Positions 37,187 to 59,801 of a DNA stretch of 64,000 nucleotides are shown piece by piece. The position numbers and the translations under genes were made by a program. Source of the DNA: Amoebidium appalachense. Its lineage: Eukaryota; Ichthyosporea. Position 1 is the first letter of the stretch. Each line of letters starts with the position of its first letter. Location of the stretch: positions 2,542,001-2,606,000 of the forward strand of contig CAVNZM010000011.1 in the NCBI GenBank assembly GCA_963693365.1. The letters are read 5' to 3'. The notes beneath the pieces were generated by a model, which saw only the letters and a program-made list of their open reading frames with translations, did no database searches and was not told the origin of the DNA.

Positions 37187-37832
37187 TTCCTCACCCACCA
37201 ACGCACTGTTTGAAAAAAGGGAACATAGGTAAGGCGCCCTCGATTGAGTCTTCATAGAACCCACTAGGAGAACATGTCTATGAAATACTTGCGTCTATAT
37301 TCTGCTCATTCTAAAATAACACCGTCTCCGAAATTCAGTTAAAGATTTTACTCGTCAACTAAATATACGGTCAACCTATTAACAATTGCGTGTCCTACCC
37401 TACATATTGCAACGCGTATGCATAGTGTGAACTCGCCAGAGTCACGGAAACCAGGGCGCTCTGAGGGGCCGTGACGGAAACCGGTCCAATCTTGAGTGTC
37501 TCTGCAGACAAGGATTGCGCAAACCTCTATTTTTAGCATCCCCTCATGATCACATCAGCAAGTCCTCTGAGTCAGTCAGTCAGAGAAGGAGAGGGAGGGA
37601 GAGAGAGAGCGGAGAGGGAGAGCGCCCGAACGAAAGCGAACGAGCAAGAGAAGCGAGTTTAAGCCAGTATCCCAGGCCTGCTCAGTCAAGAGAAAGCGTT
37701 CTAAGGTCCTTTATTTGTTCTATTATTAGCGACGCAATCCACTTTCATAGCAAGTCTAGAACTTCATCCTCCGTCTCCCCAGAGTGTTTTTGTATTTGGT
37801 CTCACATCTGCCAATAGCTGAAACCTCACAAC
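37187..37832. promoter_or_regulatory. divergent promoter region between the zinc-finger gene and eIF2B-delta
   Basis: The 646 bp between two divergent start codons is the longest repeat-free stretch in this part of the window. It includes a CTGAGTCAGTCAGTCAGAG cluster (about 37567-37586, containing an AP-1/GCN4-like TGAGTCA), then GA-rich sequence. An AG acceptor-like TTTTTTCAAACAG sits just upstream of the zinc-finger start, so part of its 5' UTR may be spliced. The regulatory role is inferred from position. Confidence 0.5.
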
Positions 37833-48533
<10,701 letters not shown>

Positions 48534-48718
48534 GAGACGGGAAAACCTCTCAACCCGTAGTTTTAGGTTTGAGTTTTCTACACATCTTTGTTGCTATTTG
48601 GGGGCCGTGAGTGCTTTAAGGAGACGTTTTGCTGGCAAAACGAACCCCTTGATTTGTAAGATTGGGTTTTTGGTTCGGAGGATGATTGTGTACGATTTTA
48701 CTCGCACACTGGTGTACG

Positions 48719-48771
<53 letters not shown>

Positions 48772-49116
48772 ATACACACGCGTGCACACACAGTGACACG
48801 CGCACACACACGTTCACACACACAAGTAGGCACAGTCACGGCGCCCTTTGACATACAGTATCCAGTGACACACGGCACACGCCACTGTGACCCTACACAC
48901 CAAGGGCCACTATGCATGTCAATGATTCACGGTAACTTCGATTTCAAATTATTGAACATGGTACTAGCCACACTGTAACACACCACATCAGATATTTTAC
49001 ACTCAATAATGTATGCACTATCCTGTAGCTGTGCTATGGGGTGCAACATATGCATAGTTATTTGTACATATATGTCGACAGCGCTGTCCCGCCCCCCCCC
49101 CGCCCCCCTCTCTCTC

Positions 49117-49155
<39 letters not shown>

Positions 49156-50112
49156 GTACCATACACACGCACACACACACAGTGTACCACACACACACAC
49201 ACACACACACACAGTGTACCATACACACACACACACACACACACAGTGTACCATACACACACATGTGTACACACCTCCTTCGACCGGACACATGAGTTGC
49301 AATGAACGCTGTACACACACCACCACGTGCACACCACACGTGTTGCACAGCTAGGCAGCTCATCGGAACGAATACATGTCCAGGTGGACAGCCACGTCTC
49401 AATATCGGGGTGAACGAATTCGAATGCACACACGCGCCTGCAGTACGTGCAGCTATAGCGCTACACGGGAATCCTGCTTTGTCATACTCAAAAGTACACG
49501 TGTGTTTGTGTGTTTGCACGTGTGTGTGTGTGTGTGTGCGTGAGTGTGTGCGTGTGCGTTTGCGTGCGTGCGCGCGTGCGTGCGTGTATGTGTCTTGTGT
49601 GTGTGTTCGTTGCCGATGCCGGTTACGTAATCATACTGTGGTCACGTGATTGCATTGCGCAAGTATGTCTATTCCCATTGGTCAGCTATAACAGCCCCTT
49701 GAACCGGCAGCGGCAGTCTCTGGGGACCATCAGTGTTCCGTGCACGTGTACATCTGTATGCGCGTTCAGTTGTCAGTTCACGTGTCTCACAAACTCAGGA
49801 ATACGCATGTTCCAAAGAACACTATTTAGAGGAAAGTAAGACTGGAATACCGCCGCACGTGCCCGCTACATGTAGCTTGACTTGTTTTAGTGTATTTACT
49901 TGACGTGTGTTCAGCCGCAAAGATTTTTGCAAGACCCCTCCCTGCCAAAGCACGCCACTCGAGCATACCTGATCATAATTAAGGCAAACATTACTATTGC
50001 AAGTTTACTGTCCAGGAAGTAATATATACCCCTTAGTCGACCCACAACTGGACTTTTATACTGCCGGCTTGCCGTTCGCTCGGCTTTTTTCTCGTTGTGT
50101 TTTGTTTTCACC
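48534..50112. other. intergenic region between eIF2B-delta and the DUF2423-type gene
   Basis: (CA)n at 48719-48769; a four-copy minisatellite built on CACAGTGTACCATACACAC at about 49134-49262; CA/GT-rich DNA at 49500-49600; otherwise unique. No gene is recognised. The last 90 bp before 50113 look like a promoter. Confidence 0.65.
50023..50028 (+). promoter_or_regulatory. TATA-like element of the DUF2423-type gene
   Basis: TATATA lies 85 nt upstream of the start codon at 50113, in a repeat-free stretch. The start codon itself has a strong context (TTCACCATGG). Confidence 0.45.
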
Positions 50113-52361
50113 ATGGGGAAGTCTATTCGGTCCAAGAAGATTCGCAAGAACAAGGCAGCACTCAAAGTGCGCTATGCAGCTCGCTTCCAGAAACAGCTGG
50201 AGCAGACGGTACGTGCGCGCGTTTGCGCGTGTTGTTGTGCTTTTTGCACGTGCAGCTGTGTGTGCTGGTGCTTCTGTCGCCATGGATGTTCTGTTTGTTT
50301 GACTTTGGCATGCATCACAGGTGGTTCTGTATGCACGAGGGTGGTGCGCACGTTCCAGACTTAGTGTATAGAGGTAGCGGGGGGGGGGGGGGGGGGGGGG
50401 GGGGGAGGCGAAGGGGAGGGGAGGCGGGGGGGGAGGAAGGGGAGGAGGGGAGGGGGTAAGGGGGGGGGAGGCGGGTTTGAGGGGGGGGGATTCAAGGGCT
50501 GGATTCTGGAGAGGTTCTAAGTGTTTGGGACATTGTTTAAGGTTGTTTACAGTCGGATGGCGTTCTCGAGGGTGTGTTGTTATTTGGTTGGGTGTTGGTT
50601 CGATATTAAGACCGGTAACTGAGATTCTTCAGTGTGGTTAGGTCTTTGTCACCTGGGTGTGCGTGTTGTTGTGTTTTCTGTGTGCGTGCGTGAGGATATG
50701 TGCCGTGTGTGTGTGTGGGTGAGTGGGTGGGTGGGTGGCTGTCGATGTGTGTATGCTTGTGGGTGTGTGTGAGTGTGGGTGTGGGGCGTGTGTGTGTGTA
50801 TGGTGGGGAAGGGAAGGGTTGGGGGGGGAGGGGAAATGACATGTGTGTTGGTGTGTTTGTGCTCGTGGGTATATCTGTGCACTTGTGCTGTCTCGTGCTG
50901 TGCACCTGCTTGTGTTGACGAGTGTAGGTGTTTGTGCATGACCGTCGGTGTTGGGTGAGGGGGGGGGGGGGGGGGTATTTGGCGTGTATGTGGTCTTGCC
51001 TGCTTGTTTAGTGTACGGCTTGCATCCCCAATAAAGAGCACTTGTTCCCTTATGATATCCCCCCTCCCCCCTGCCTTCTCCCGTCCCCTCGTTCTCTCCT
51101 TGACTCTTGGCTTCGATGCCTTTTTATGGTTGGGCATCATTTTCTCCTTCTGTCTCTCCAACGTGTTGCTTTCTCTTGTTTTCCTCGACCACCACTACAC
51201 TGATCCTCTAACAAGCTATGATGTGCATGCCTTTGTACCATTCCCCCCTTCTCTCCTTCCCCCCCCTCTCTTGTCTCCCGTTTAATGTCCTTGTGTGCCT
51301 GTGATGCCTCAAGCACACACGTCCGCACCTCCCCTTTCGCTCTTTCTCACTCTTTCTCTCTCCCCCCCCCCCCCCCTCCCCCTCCATTCTTTTTTTTTGC
51401 CCCCCCCCCCCCCCCCTCCCCCCCCCCTCTCGCTCTGTTTCCTTTCTTACCCTTGTTTTTGTTTGTTACCATGGGGTTTGGCCCTGTTCATCCCATTGCC
51501 TCCAGTTATCAAGGGCGCAGGTGGAGTACATATTACAGACAGACACGCTGATGTATGATGCGACCGTGATTGCTGTTATCTTTTTTGATCGGCACCATCT
51601 CCCCCCCCCCCCCCCCCCCCCCCGGTTTCGTTAACGAGGTGAATAGGTCGAAACTCGGGTACTGTGGATGACGTGGGCCCCCCCTGAGGATGGGCTCTGC
51701 TTATTATGCATACTCTTTATGTATGGCTTGCATTCTGCATCGTGTTATCCGTTTGTTCTTGTGTACTTCGTACTTTTTGACGCATTCAACCCCCCCCCCC
51801 CCCCCCCCCTTCTCCAAACCTATCTCTGTTATGTGCCGTGGGGAAGTGGTTCTGTACCTGCACTCCCAAAACGAGCTAACAACTGTATATTATTTTATTT
51901 CCTAATATGGCTATTTGGGACCCTCAGGTTCAAGGTCTGCCGGTGGTAGCAAAAGAAGAAATGCTAGTGGACGCTACAGAGGGTGCCGGTAGGTGCACCT
52001 ACCACACACACACAGACACACACAGACACACAAACACACACATGCACACACACACACACACACATACACACGTACATACCCACACACACGTACACACGTA
52101 CACGTACACACCCACACGCATGCTAACTTGCACGGGAACACAAACACACACATTCCACACATGCATACATGCAGTACACATGCATATTCACTCATTAATT
52201 GGCTCATTGTGGGAGCTTGGGGTGTATGTTCCAGCTCTATTGGCCGTATGATGTTATATATAACCCCTGTGTCGGTGATCGCTTGCCCATTTCTCTTGCC
52301 TGTTTTTTTTTTGTTTGTTTTAATGACATTCCTCAACCCCCCACTCCAAAACACACGCGCG

Positions 52362-52416
<55 letters not shown>

Positions 52417-52540
52417 TCTGTTTGTGTTTTTTTTTTATTACTATTATATTTTCTTCATTATCCTCAACTTCTTCTTGTAAAAGATGTGTGTGTGCCCATC
52501 CGACAGTGTAGCATCTCCAAGTACCCCCCTCCCCCCCCCC

Positions 52541-52571
<31 letters not shown>

Positions 52572-53363
52572 ACACAAACGTGTCGTGTCCGTCCCTCCGG
52601 CTAATAGGTGTCGTTAACCCTACACCTCTCTCTCTCTCTCTCTCTCTCTCCCCCCCCCCCCCCCCCCCCCCTTCTGGCACCCTTTACCCCTCGGTTTTTT
52701 CATTGTACGTGCACAAGCACCAACCACGCAAAGACGAGAACGAACGCTCATGCACTCACGTTAACAGAGATGTAAGCGCACCCGAGACACACACATGAAA
52801 GTAACACACACGTGCAAACACTAGGTATGCATGGGGTGGAGGAAGGACGGGTGCACGCATAGTGGGAAAATCAGGGATCCAATCAACTATCTGGCTTTTC
52901 CTTTCCATAGGCATATGATTGGCTGCAAATCACGAGTCCCTAACCAATGGTTCTGTTTCTTTCAGCTCCTGCAGAGGCTGCGGCCCCACAAGCACCAGAC
53001 AGCGTACGTGATCACCCCCCCCCCCCCCCCCCCGGCTCTTTTTTTTTTTTTTTTTTTTTTTTATTTGCCCCTTGCAAAAACCGCCTTGTACCGTCATGAT
53101 TGTGCACCTCGTACTCTGTAGCACATTTTTCCCCCCCACCCACCCACCCACCCCAACCCCCTCCCCCACCACCACCACCCACCCCGAGATGCACGCACAG
53201 GCACATGTACATGTGCGCGCACACACACACACACACACACCTGCCGAACTGTGGGTTTTGATAAACGCCTCTTGCCCGCATATTTAATATGGTTTGATAT
53301 TTTGCGACTTTCATTGTTGTGGCCGTGTTTTCTGGTCCACTTTTGTTCTTCGCATTGCCCCCC

Positions 53364-53401
<38 letters not shown>

Positions 53402-53441
53402 ACCTACTGTACTGCAATCTAAACCCCTGGTGGTTTGGGCC

Positions 53442-53489
<48 letters not shown>

Positions 53490-54224
53490 ACATACACACA
53501 ACCACCACCACCTGAGAATTATTCAGGGTTTCATCTCCAATCTCTCTGTACACTTTCTGTTAAAGTGTATGTGCGGCGGGCTAGCAAGAGCTGTTCAACA
53601 GATTTATTTGTGGGGTCTGAATGACGGTTTGCACATGTTCTGCCCTCCCCATCTCACCAAACTCCCTACCTCTTTAACGCATACACGCGCGTGCACACAC
53701 ACACACACACACACACACTCACTCACTCACTCACTAATGCTTACACCAACACACGCACACACACACGTGCGCGCGCGCCGCGTACACACAAACACACACA
53801 CGCACACACACACATACACACACACAACCACCACCATCGGCACACCACAAGGGGAAGTGCAATTCTGTTTCCTGTAGTTTACATTCCTTTTTGAAACCTA
53901 TGTTTTTTCAATGTTTCTTTAGCGCATGCCCATGTGCATACATACACAGCACTTGCACTCACACTCATGTCGCACTCATAATTGGCACTATATTGACCGC
54001 ATGTGTCTGAATCAATAAGAAGCAGGGAGTATTGAGATGTTGAGATGTTGGTACACACGTGCATGAAACCTATTAACACGTGATTTCATTGGCAGGACGG
54101 GGATGTTGGTATGGACACTATTCCGATTATCAGCAAATCGGCGATCAAAAAGAAGAGAACACAGAAGAAACTTAAGCAGCTGAAAAAGAAGGGCATTAAT
54201 CCCAAGAAGTTTAACTGGACATGA
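50113..54224 (+). CDS. small basic DUF2423/LLPH-like nucleolar-type protein, 4 exons
   Basis: Exons: 50113-50208, 51928-51988, 52966-53003, 54096-54224; 324 nt, 107 residues, frame kept. The N-terminus MGKSIRSKKIRKNKAALKVR is close to the M-[AG]-K-S-[LI]-R-S-K start of the yeast YBL028C / animal LLPH (DUF2423) family. The middle is acidic and Ala/Pro-rich (VAKEEMLVDATEGAAPAEAA). After DGDVGMDT the C-terminus is strongly basic (SAIKKKRTQKKLKQLKKKG, ending FNWT). Size, charge layout and termini fit the family, whose members are linked to the nucleolus and ribosome assembly; no function can be read directly. Introns 1 and 3 contain copies of the intronic repeat family, and CA, C-run and T-run repeats fill the rest. 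Confidence 0.75.
50380..50500. repeat. G-run/GGGGA satellite in intron 1
   Basis: A G run (50380-50405) followed by GGGGAGG repeats, soon after the donor at 50209. The rest of the intron is GT-rich, then C/T-rich towards the acceptor. Confidence 0.88.
51624..51790 (+). mobile_element. co-oriented intronic repeat, copy h (reference copy)
   Basis: Most complete copy: starts GGTTTCGTTAACGAGGTGAA right after a C run, then AGGTCGAAACTCGGGTACTG (resembling a pol III B box), GATGACGTGGGCC, CTGAGGATGGGCTCTGC, TTGCATTCTGCATCGTG, GTGTACTTCGTACTTTTTGA and a terminal CGCATTCAACCCCCC. It lies in intron 1 of the DUF2423-type gene in sense orientation. Confidence 0.9.
53090..53135 (+). mobile_element. co-oriented intronic repeat, partial copy i
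   Basis: Only the 3' end is recognisable: TTGTGCACCTCGTACTCTGTAG, then CACATTTTTCCCCCCC. Sense orientation in intron 3 of the DUF2423-type gene. Confidence 0.5.
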
Positions 54225-54375
54225 GCACTGCTCCGCGTCTTTAGATTTTCTTTTTATTTTTATTTTCATCTTGTTTTGATTATATTATATTTTCATATTG
54301 TTGTGCTGGGTGATGTTTGGTGATTTGAGCAGAAGGGGAGGGCGATGCCTTTTGTTTGTGTGTTTGTTTGTTTTG

Positions 54376-54422
<47 letters not shown>

Positions 54423-54822
54423 CTATTTGAGAGGATGAACTCGATCTCTATGCGCGTTGTCTACACACGAACACACATGCAGATACCGCAGACACGCACA
54501 CACATATCTGTGCCCATACATACATGCAGTGCATGTGATTACGTTCTTGGACATACCAACTGTACATGCTAGATGTAACGTTAGTTGATGAGAACCACGA
54601 CCGTTGAAAATTAAAAACGGAGCCTCATTACTTACCGGCTGCTGCTACCCTCCCCCCCCCCCCCCCCCCCCCTCCCCTCTTCCGTTCTTTTTCCTTTCCT
54701 CTCAATCCCCCCCCCCCCTCCCTGCCCTCCCCTTCCCGGAGTCCTCTCCAGTCCTTTACCTTTGCCTCCCATCCCACCTCCCCCGCCCCCTTCCTCCCCC
54801 CCCCGAACACCCAACACCCCCC

Positions 54823-54857
<35 letters not shown>

Positions 54858-55153
54858 TGTGTCCTGTCGACATTTATCACCCAAATAGCAGCTCTTCGTG
54901 TCACATTGCCGCTAGGCTATGCCTTGACGCCCACATGACAATGTGTCCACACAAAGATAATGGCACTGTAAAACCAACATCACCGGTTGTAACAGTTTCC
55001 TGCCCAGTACGCACCTGATATCATCGATGGCCATATGGTGGTCTGAAGAATCGTCACACAAGGGACAAGGGAGAACTAACAAAGGAACAGGTATGGTTGC
55101 CCGGGGGAGAGGAGGGCTGTGGTGGTGGTGGTGGTGGTGGGGAGGGATTTAAA

Positions 55154-55188
<35 letters not shown>

Positions 55189-55639
55189 CACTGGAGAATG
55201 TGTGCGTACGATACACGTGTGTGTGTGTGAGTTTCTGCAAAGATGGGTTTGCACCATACAACAATTTGTGATACTGGGCGGGGAGGGGAAGGCGCCGGGG
55301 GGAGGGAGGGGGGGAGGGGGGGGGGGAGGATATAGAAAGAAACCGGCCACCAGTATCAGATGGGAAAATGTGCAGATGTATACAACACAACTAAGAGAAT
55401 TCGAATGGTTAGAGTTCTCCGGCCCTCCTTTCTCTCCCTTGCACTATACAAATCCCACACCGACACCCACACAATGTACTGAGAGTCTCTTTCCCTCCCT
55501 CCTTCTCTCTCAGCCTTCTCGTTCTCTCTCTCTCTAGTCTCTCGGAGACTCTCTCCCTCTCTCCCTCTTTCAGGCTCCCCCCCCCCCCCCCCCCCTTCAC
55601 CTCTCCTCTCCCTGTCAACCCCCCCCCCCCCCCCCCCCC

Positions 55640-55679
<40 letters not shown>

Positions 55680-55844
55680 CTCTCTCTCACACACAACACC
55701 TTCACACCTCTCGCTCTTTTTCAATACTATTATGATATATATATATATATATCACACAATGATTCATGTGGCGTTATAATGTTTTGTTTTTGTTTTGTTT
55801 TGTTTTTATTTTTTGCGTGTGCGTGTCGCAGTGCACGCACGTGC

Positions 55845-55875
<31 letters not shown>

Positions 55876-56377
55876 TGTGTGTTGTTGGTGGTGGTGGTAG
55901 TGGTGGGTGGGTGGGTGGGGGGGGGGGGGGGGGGGGGGAGGGGGGGGGGGGGGGGGGGGAGGGGGGGGGGGGGGGGGGGGCGGTTGTTCTTTTTTGGTTT
56001 TGGGTTGGGGGGAGAGGGGGGGGGGGGGGGGGGGGAGGGGGGCAAATTAGCCTAAGGCGTATTACACTGTGGCAGTCCGTGAGCGTGTCCATGTGTGTGT
56101 GTGCGTGTGTGTGACCGTGTATTGTTCAGTACGTGTGCGCTGCGTGCGGCGTGTTCATGCGTGCGTATGACATTGTGCGTGTGTGGGTGCCTGCGTGCAC
56201 GAGTTCCGTATACGGCTGTTCTTCTGCCTGTCTGTTTTTGTGAGTGTGTGGGTGTGGGTGAGTGTGTGTGAGTGTGTGTGAGTGTAGTGTGTGAATGTGT
56301 GTGTGTGTGTGCACGGTGTGCGTGTGCCACGTGTGTGTGTATACCTGTGTGTGTATGTGTGTGCGTGCATGTGCCAC

Positions 56378-56410
<33 letters not shown>

Positions 56411-56925
56411 TTTCATGTGCGTGTGCCTGCACGTGATTGTGACGGTGTGTGCGTTTGCCATACTGGAGTCGGCTTGCTGTTCCCAAGTTGAACGTGGTGA
56501 AGCGGTGGTTGTGGTCTGCTATGATCTCTTTTGTGCACCATGGCCGACTTTTAATAAAATTCTAAAAGAAATGCACACGGATACGGGTTGCGGTTGGAAA
56601 AACGTTGAGGAAGGCCACGTGACGAATAACAAGGCGTGAGCGTCGGGGGAGGGGGTCGAGGGGGGGTGGGGGGAAGGGGGGGGGGGGGGGGGGGGGGGGT
56701 GGGAGGGGGGGGGAGAGGGATTTTAAGACTTATTGGGCACGCCCACTGTTTGTATTCAGTGATTGAGCAACAAGTAATTGCGCTGTCGGCATGATCATGA
56801 GAGCTGTCGGCATGATCATGAGATGCTAACTAAGGGTTGTAGCCTACCGTCTGATATCAGCTGGAGAGGGGAGAACCCCCCGGGCCCTCAGTTTTTTTTT
56901 GTTTTTGTTTTTAAGAGGAAGGGGC

Positions 56926-56959
<34 letters not shown>

Positions 56960-57188
56960 ATGCCTAGTTAGCGTATTTGCAGGTCACTTGAGGCTGATAA
57001 CTTTAGATACTATCATGGATGTGGATCTAGGAGGTGTCATTATTGCCATCATGGTTTCAAGTTGATGAATGACCATCATATACAGACTAATATTGGTCAT
57101 TTTTGAATGGGTCCTCCCCTGGGCCATGGTGCCTCCCCTTCCCCCTTCCCCTCCTCCAGCAAGCAGATCTAGGGTGGTGGTTGGGGAA

Positions 57189-57219
<31 letters not shown>

Positions 57220-57236
57220 TGGGGGGGGCGAGGGCC

Positions 57237-57271
<35 letters not shown>

Positions 57272-57272
57272 C

Positions 57273-57306
<34 letters not shown>

Positions 57307-57424
57307 AATTCCTAAATGTTCTCAGTATATTGCGCTAATCACACCGTCTATTAATACTAGGGTTGCACGGGTGTAAATCGTACGTGACTGCACGTAGATG
57401 CCGTATGTAACCGTTAGAGGCCAG

Positions 57425-57459
<35 letters not shown>

Positions 57460-57980
57460 CCCACTTCTCCTTTTCTTTTTATTTTTTATTTTTAAAAAAA
57501 AAACAAAAAAAAAAAAAAACTTGTCAATCAGGGAATCGTATTGTGTCTTTCCAACGCCTTACATATACATTTATTCGACCATGGATGGATACTGGAGTTG
57601 GGTATGTATATACCCAGGCTGCACGTACATATGGGTTGCAATGAGCTTATAATATTAACACCGTTCTCGAAATCTAACAGTCGAAGTATTGATAGATTAC
57701 GTACCACGTTGCGCTCTGCCAGTGTGCTATGTACTTATAAACTGCAATCTATCTAGCTATAGAGTACAGTATTTCATCCTTCCCTACGAACACAACTTGG
57801 AGACCGCCTGAGTATACGTATACATACCTAAGTCTCAAATTTAGTATGATTATTAAACCGCGCCCGTTGAACATGTATCGTTAACTTACTGCATAGCTAT
57901 AGTATTGCCGGTAAATAATGAATCGTGCGATGCTGCAAGCCTGCAGCAACTGAAATGATAATAACTATTCGTAAACACTA
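54225..57980. other. repeat-rich intergenic region
   Basis: Contains a G run (about 54379-54422), C-tracts with CA (54651-54855), (GGT)n plus a G run (55118-55187), C/T and (CA)n tracts (55500-55690), a long impure G satellite (55917-56042), GT-rich DNA (56090-56410), G runs (56679-56698, 56929-56958, 57190-57270) and a C run (57424-57458). A plus-strand frame ending at 56639 (LESACCSQVERGEAVVVVCY...) has some unique coding-like sequence but no splice context or family match. No gene is supported. Confidence 0.6.
56781..56822. repeat. two-copy 21-bp tandem repeat
   Basis: GCTGTCGGCATGATCATGAG plus A occurs twice in tandem. The unit includes the palindrome CATGATCATG. Confidence 0.9.
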
Positions 57981-58421
57981 CTACGCCCTGCAGCAGTATT
58001 CGACGGAGCAAACCGGAAGCTTCTTATTGGCGTAGGGCAGGCAGGGCATGGCGTCGGTGGGCCAGGTGTCTGGGGGGCAGTGGGTGTATGTTGCGTAGAA
58101 CCAGTCCTTGCAGTTTTTGGGGGTCGACCCGCCCTCGAGCCCATCATCGGCCTCCTCGCCGCCATCTGCAATGTCGGCCTGCCGCCGTGCGCGTGTGACT
58201 GTCTGCGGCACGCAGCACACATCCACCGTGCACTTGTCGAACACCTCGTGGCCCATCCAGCGCGCACACCGTCTGTTGCTCCACACGTCGTAGTGGCCAG
58301 GGCATGCACCATTGTCGGAGGCGTCCCACTCGCTGCATGTCATGACGTAGTTCCGGGTGCGGGGGTGGGTGGCGCGGCCCGAGGCAACAGCCAACGCAGC
58401 GGCGAGCAGAATAACCTTCAT
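57981..58421 (-). CDS. secreted cysteine-rich protein, two-module precursor (copy A)
   Basis: Intronless, 146 residues. The N-terminus MKVILLAAALAVASG is a clear signal peptide. Two modules share one cysteine pattern, C-x2-W-x7-C-x11-C-x10/11-C-x4-C-C: the first runs from MTCSEWDASDNGACPGHYD to VDVCC, the second from KNCKDWFYATYTHCPPD to VEYCC. Between them lies RARRQ, a furin/Kex2-type R-x-R-R site, followed by an acidic Gly/Glu/Asp linker (ADIADGGEEADDGLEGG). The precursor may therefore be cut into two disulfide-stabilised peptides outside the cell. An in-frame upstream ATG exists, but the paralogue at 59802 aligns from 58421, which decides the start. I do not recognise the family; role unknown. 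It forms a head-to-head pair with its 95% identical copy. Confidence 0.88.
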   Translation of the reverse strand: MKVILLAAALAVASGRATHPRTRNYVMTCSEWDASDNGACPGHYDVWSNRRCARWMGHEVFDKCTVDVCCVPQTVTRARRQADIADGGEEADDGLEGGSTPKNCKDWFYATYTHCPPDTWPTDAMPCLPYANKKLPVCSVEYCCRA

Positions 58422-58498
58422 GATGGATTTTCGAGGTAAAAACCTTAAAATGTGGTGGAGATCTGTCGAATCCGATGTTTTCAACGGGGTGCAAGTGC

Positions 58499-58505
58499 TT
58501 TTATA
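58499..58505 (-). promoter_or_regulatory. TATA box of secreted copy A
   Basis: Minus-strand GGTATAAAAGC lies 78-84 nt upstream of the start codon at 58421. Confidence 0.6.
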
Positions 58506-58668
58506 CCTGCATGCAGGCCCTGCAGGGCTGCCCATAGTTTGAATTCGACATATCCGGCAATTACGAGAGAAAGGTAAACATTGCCGGATTGGCGTATTTA
58601 AAATAGTTGTGATGATTGTTCGACCCGGGGGTTGAATGGCGTGAGGGTTAATAAAACGCGAATTCTTA

Positions 58669-58675
58669 TATAAAC
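58669..58675 (+). promoter_or_regulatory. TATA-like element upstream of the small ORF
   Basis: TTATATAAAC lies about 40 nt before the ATG at 58711. Confidence 0.45.
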
Positions 58676-58710
58676 ACGAGCTAGTGTCTAATATTCAGTG
58701 CCTGCAATCC

Positions 58711-58926
58711 ATGTTCAAGAGATTGTCTGCCCTAATAATTCTAGCAGTGCTACTCAACGTGCATACAGCTGGATCTGTGAGTCAGAGGGCTGTAAGGTTC
58801 ATTGCCAGAGCCTTGGTCACGTGCGCAATTCTCCGAGTCCTTATGAGAACCTGGTCCTTCAGCATGTGCGACAATAACAACGAGGCAGGAAAACCCTACG
58901 TATCAAAGACGTCGGAGCACTCATAA
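58711..58926 (+). CDS. hypothetical small protein with signal-peptide-like N-terminus
   Basis: 71 codons. MFKRLSALIILAVLLNVHTAG is a good signal peptide (basic start, hydrophobic core, small residues at the likely cleavage site). The remainder (SVSQRAVRFIARALVTCAIL..., ending SKTSEHS) has two cysteines and no recognised domain. A TATA-like TTATATAA about 40 nt upstream supports transcription. A GTAAGG inside the frame (about 58791) could be a splice donor, so the mature product may differ. It sits between the divergent secreted paralogues. Confidence 0.4.
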   Translation: MFKRLSALIILAVLLNVHTAGSVSQRAVRFIARALVTCAILRVLMRTWSFSMCDNNNEAGKPYVSKTSEHS

Positions 58927-59693
58927 ATGAGTGTTCATTAACGGTATATTATTATTATTTTCATATAAAGGGTGCTTTTTACAGTCCTCTGTTTGTTTCC
59001 TTGATCACAGAGTGATCTCGGTACAGAAAGGCCGAGCTTGCGCCGAATTCCAATGGCGATAAAAAAGATTCAGGAATGCTGCAGGACTATGGGACCCGGC
59101 GGGTCAACGTGACTCCCGCAGTCCAACACGCCCGGCCCAGCTGTTCGCTTTTCCATACTGTCTGTAAAAATAATATATGATATTACGATGTTTGGGCACA
59201 CAACGGTATCCTAATTTATTTCTTGTGGAGTAGGTGTACAATATTCTGGTGCTTGCATAGTTCGACAGGTTCCCAATCATTATTTGGGATAGCGATCTTG
59301 TAAGTTGTAACTATAATGCGTGATATTGAGCCAATTGATAAAGTACCGTCCATTCGGGGACTCCGGCGCAGACTGGCGGCTGGCCGCCTTGACAACTTGT
59401 ACATCGGAGAGCACGTTGCAGTGGCGGTTGCACGACGCTCACTGGCTCAGTGATTCACGCTCGCCATACACACATGTTTGGGTTGAGCATAAATCTTTCT
59501 TGTCTATTTTTTTGAAATTGAGTATGTACTGCTTTTGCATTTACGTTATGCATCGGACAAGAATAGTATACTTAATAAAGCCGTGGAGGAGTCTGGATGT
59601 TGGAAGGTGCGGTACATCACTCTCCACATCCAATCCAGTCAAAGCTAAAGCTTGCAGTAATGCCAAGTCCATTTTCCCAAATACCACAACGAG

Positions 59694-59700
59694 TATATAT
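59694..59700 (+). promoter_or_regulatory. TATA box of secreted copy B
   Basis: GAGTATATATTGG lies about 105 nt upstream of the start codon at 59802. The surrounding sequence is unlike the copy A promoter. Confidence 0.55.
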
Positions 59701-59801
59701 TGGCTGCCTGCTTTCCAATCTACCTCAGAATTGAACCTCACTGTATCTGATTCACCATATACTCCACATAACCACCGCCACTTCATCCCACTCCCACCAA
59801 C

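Noticed and set aside
56295-56639. Plus-strand ORF with unique tail (LESACCSQVERGEAVVVVCY...)
   Set aside because: The first half is a GT-repeat translation; the tail contains an AATAAA and no acceptor or family match, so it is not called as an exon.
59040-59125. tRNA-like or structured RNA around GGACTATGGGACCCGG...CCCGCAGTCC
   Set aside because: It can form a short stem but lacks A and B boxes, an anticodon arm and an acceptor stem; no RNA family is recognised.
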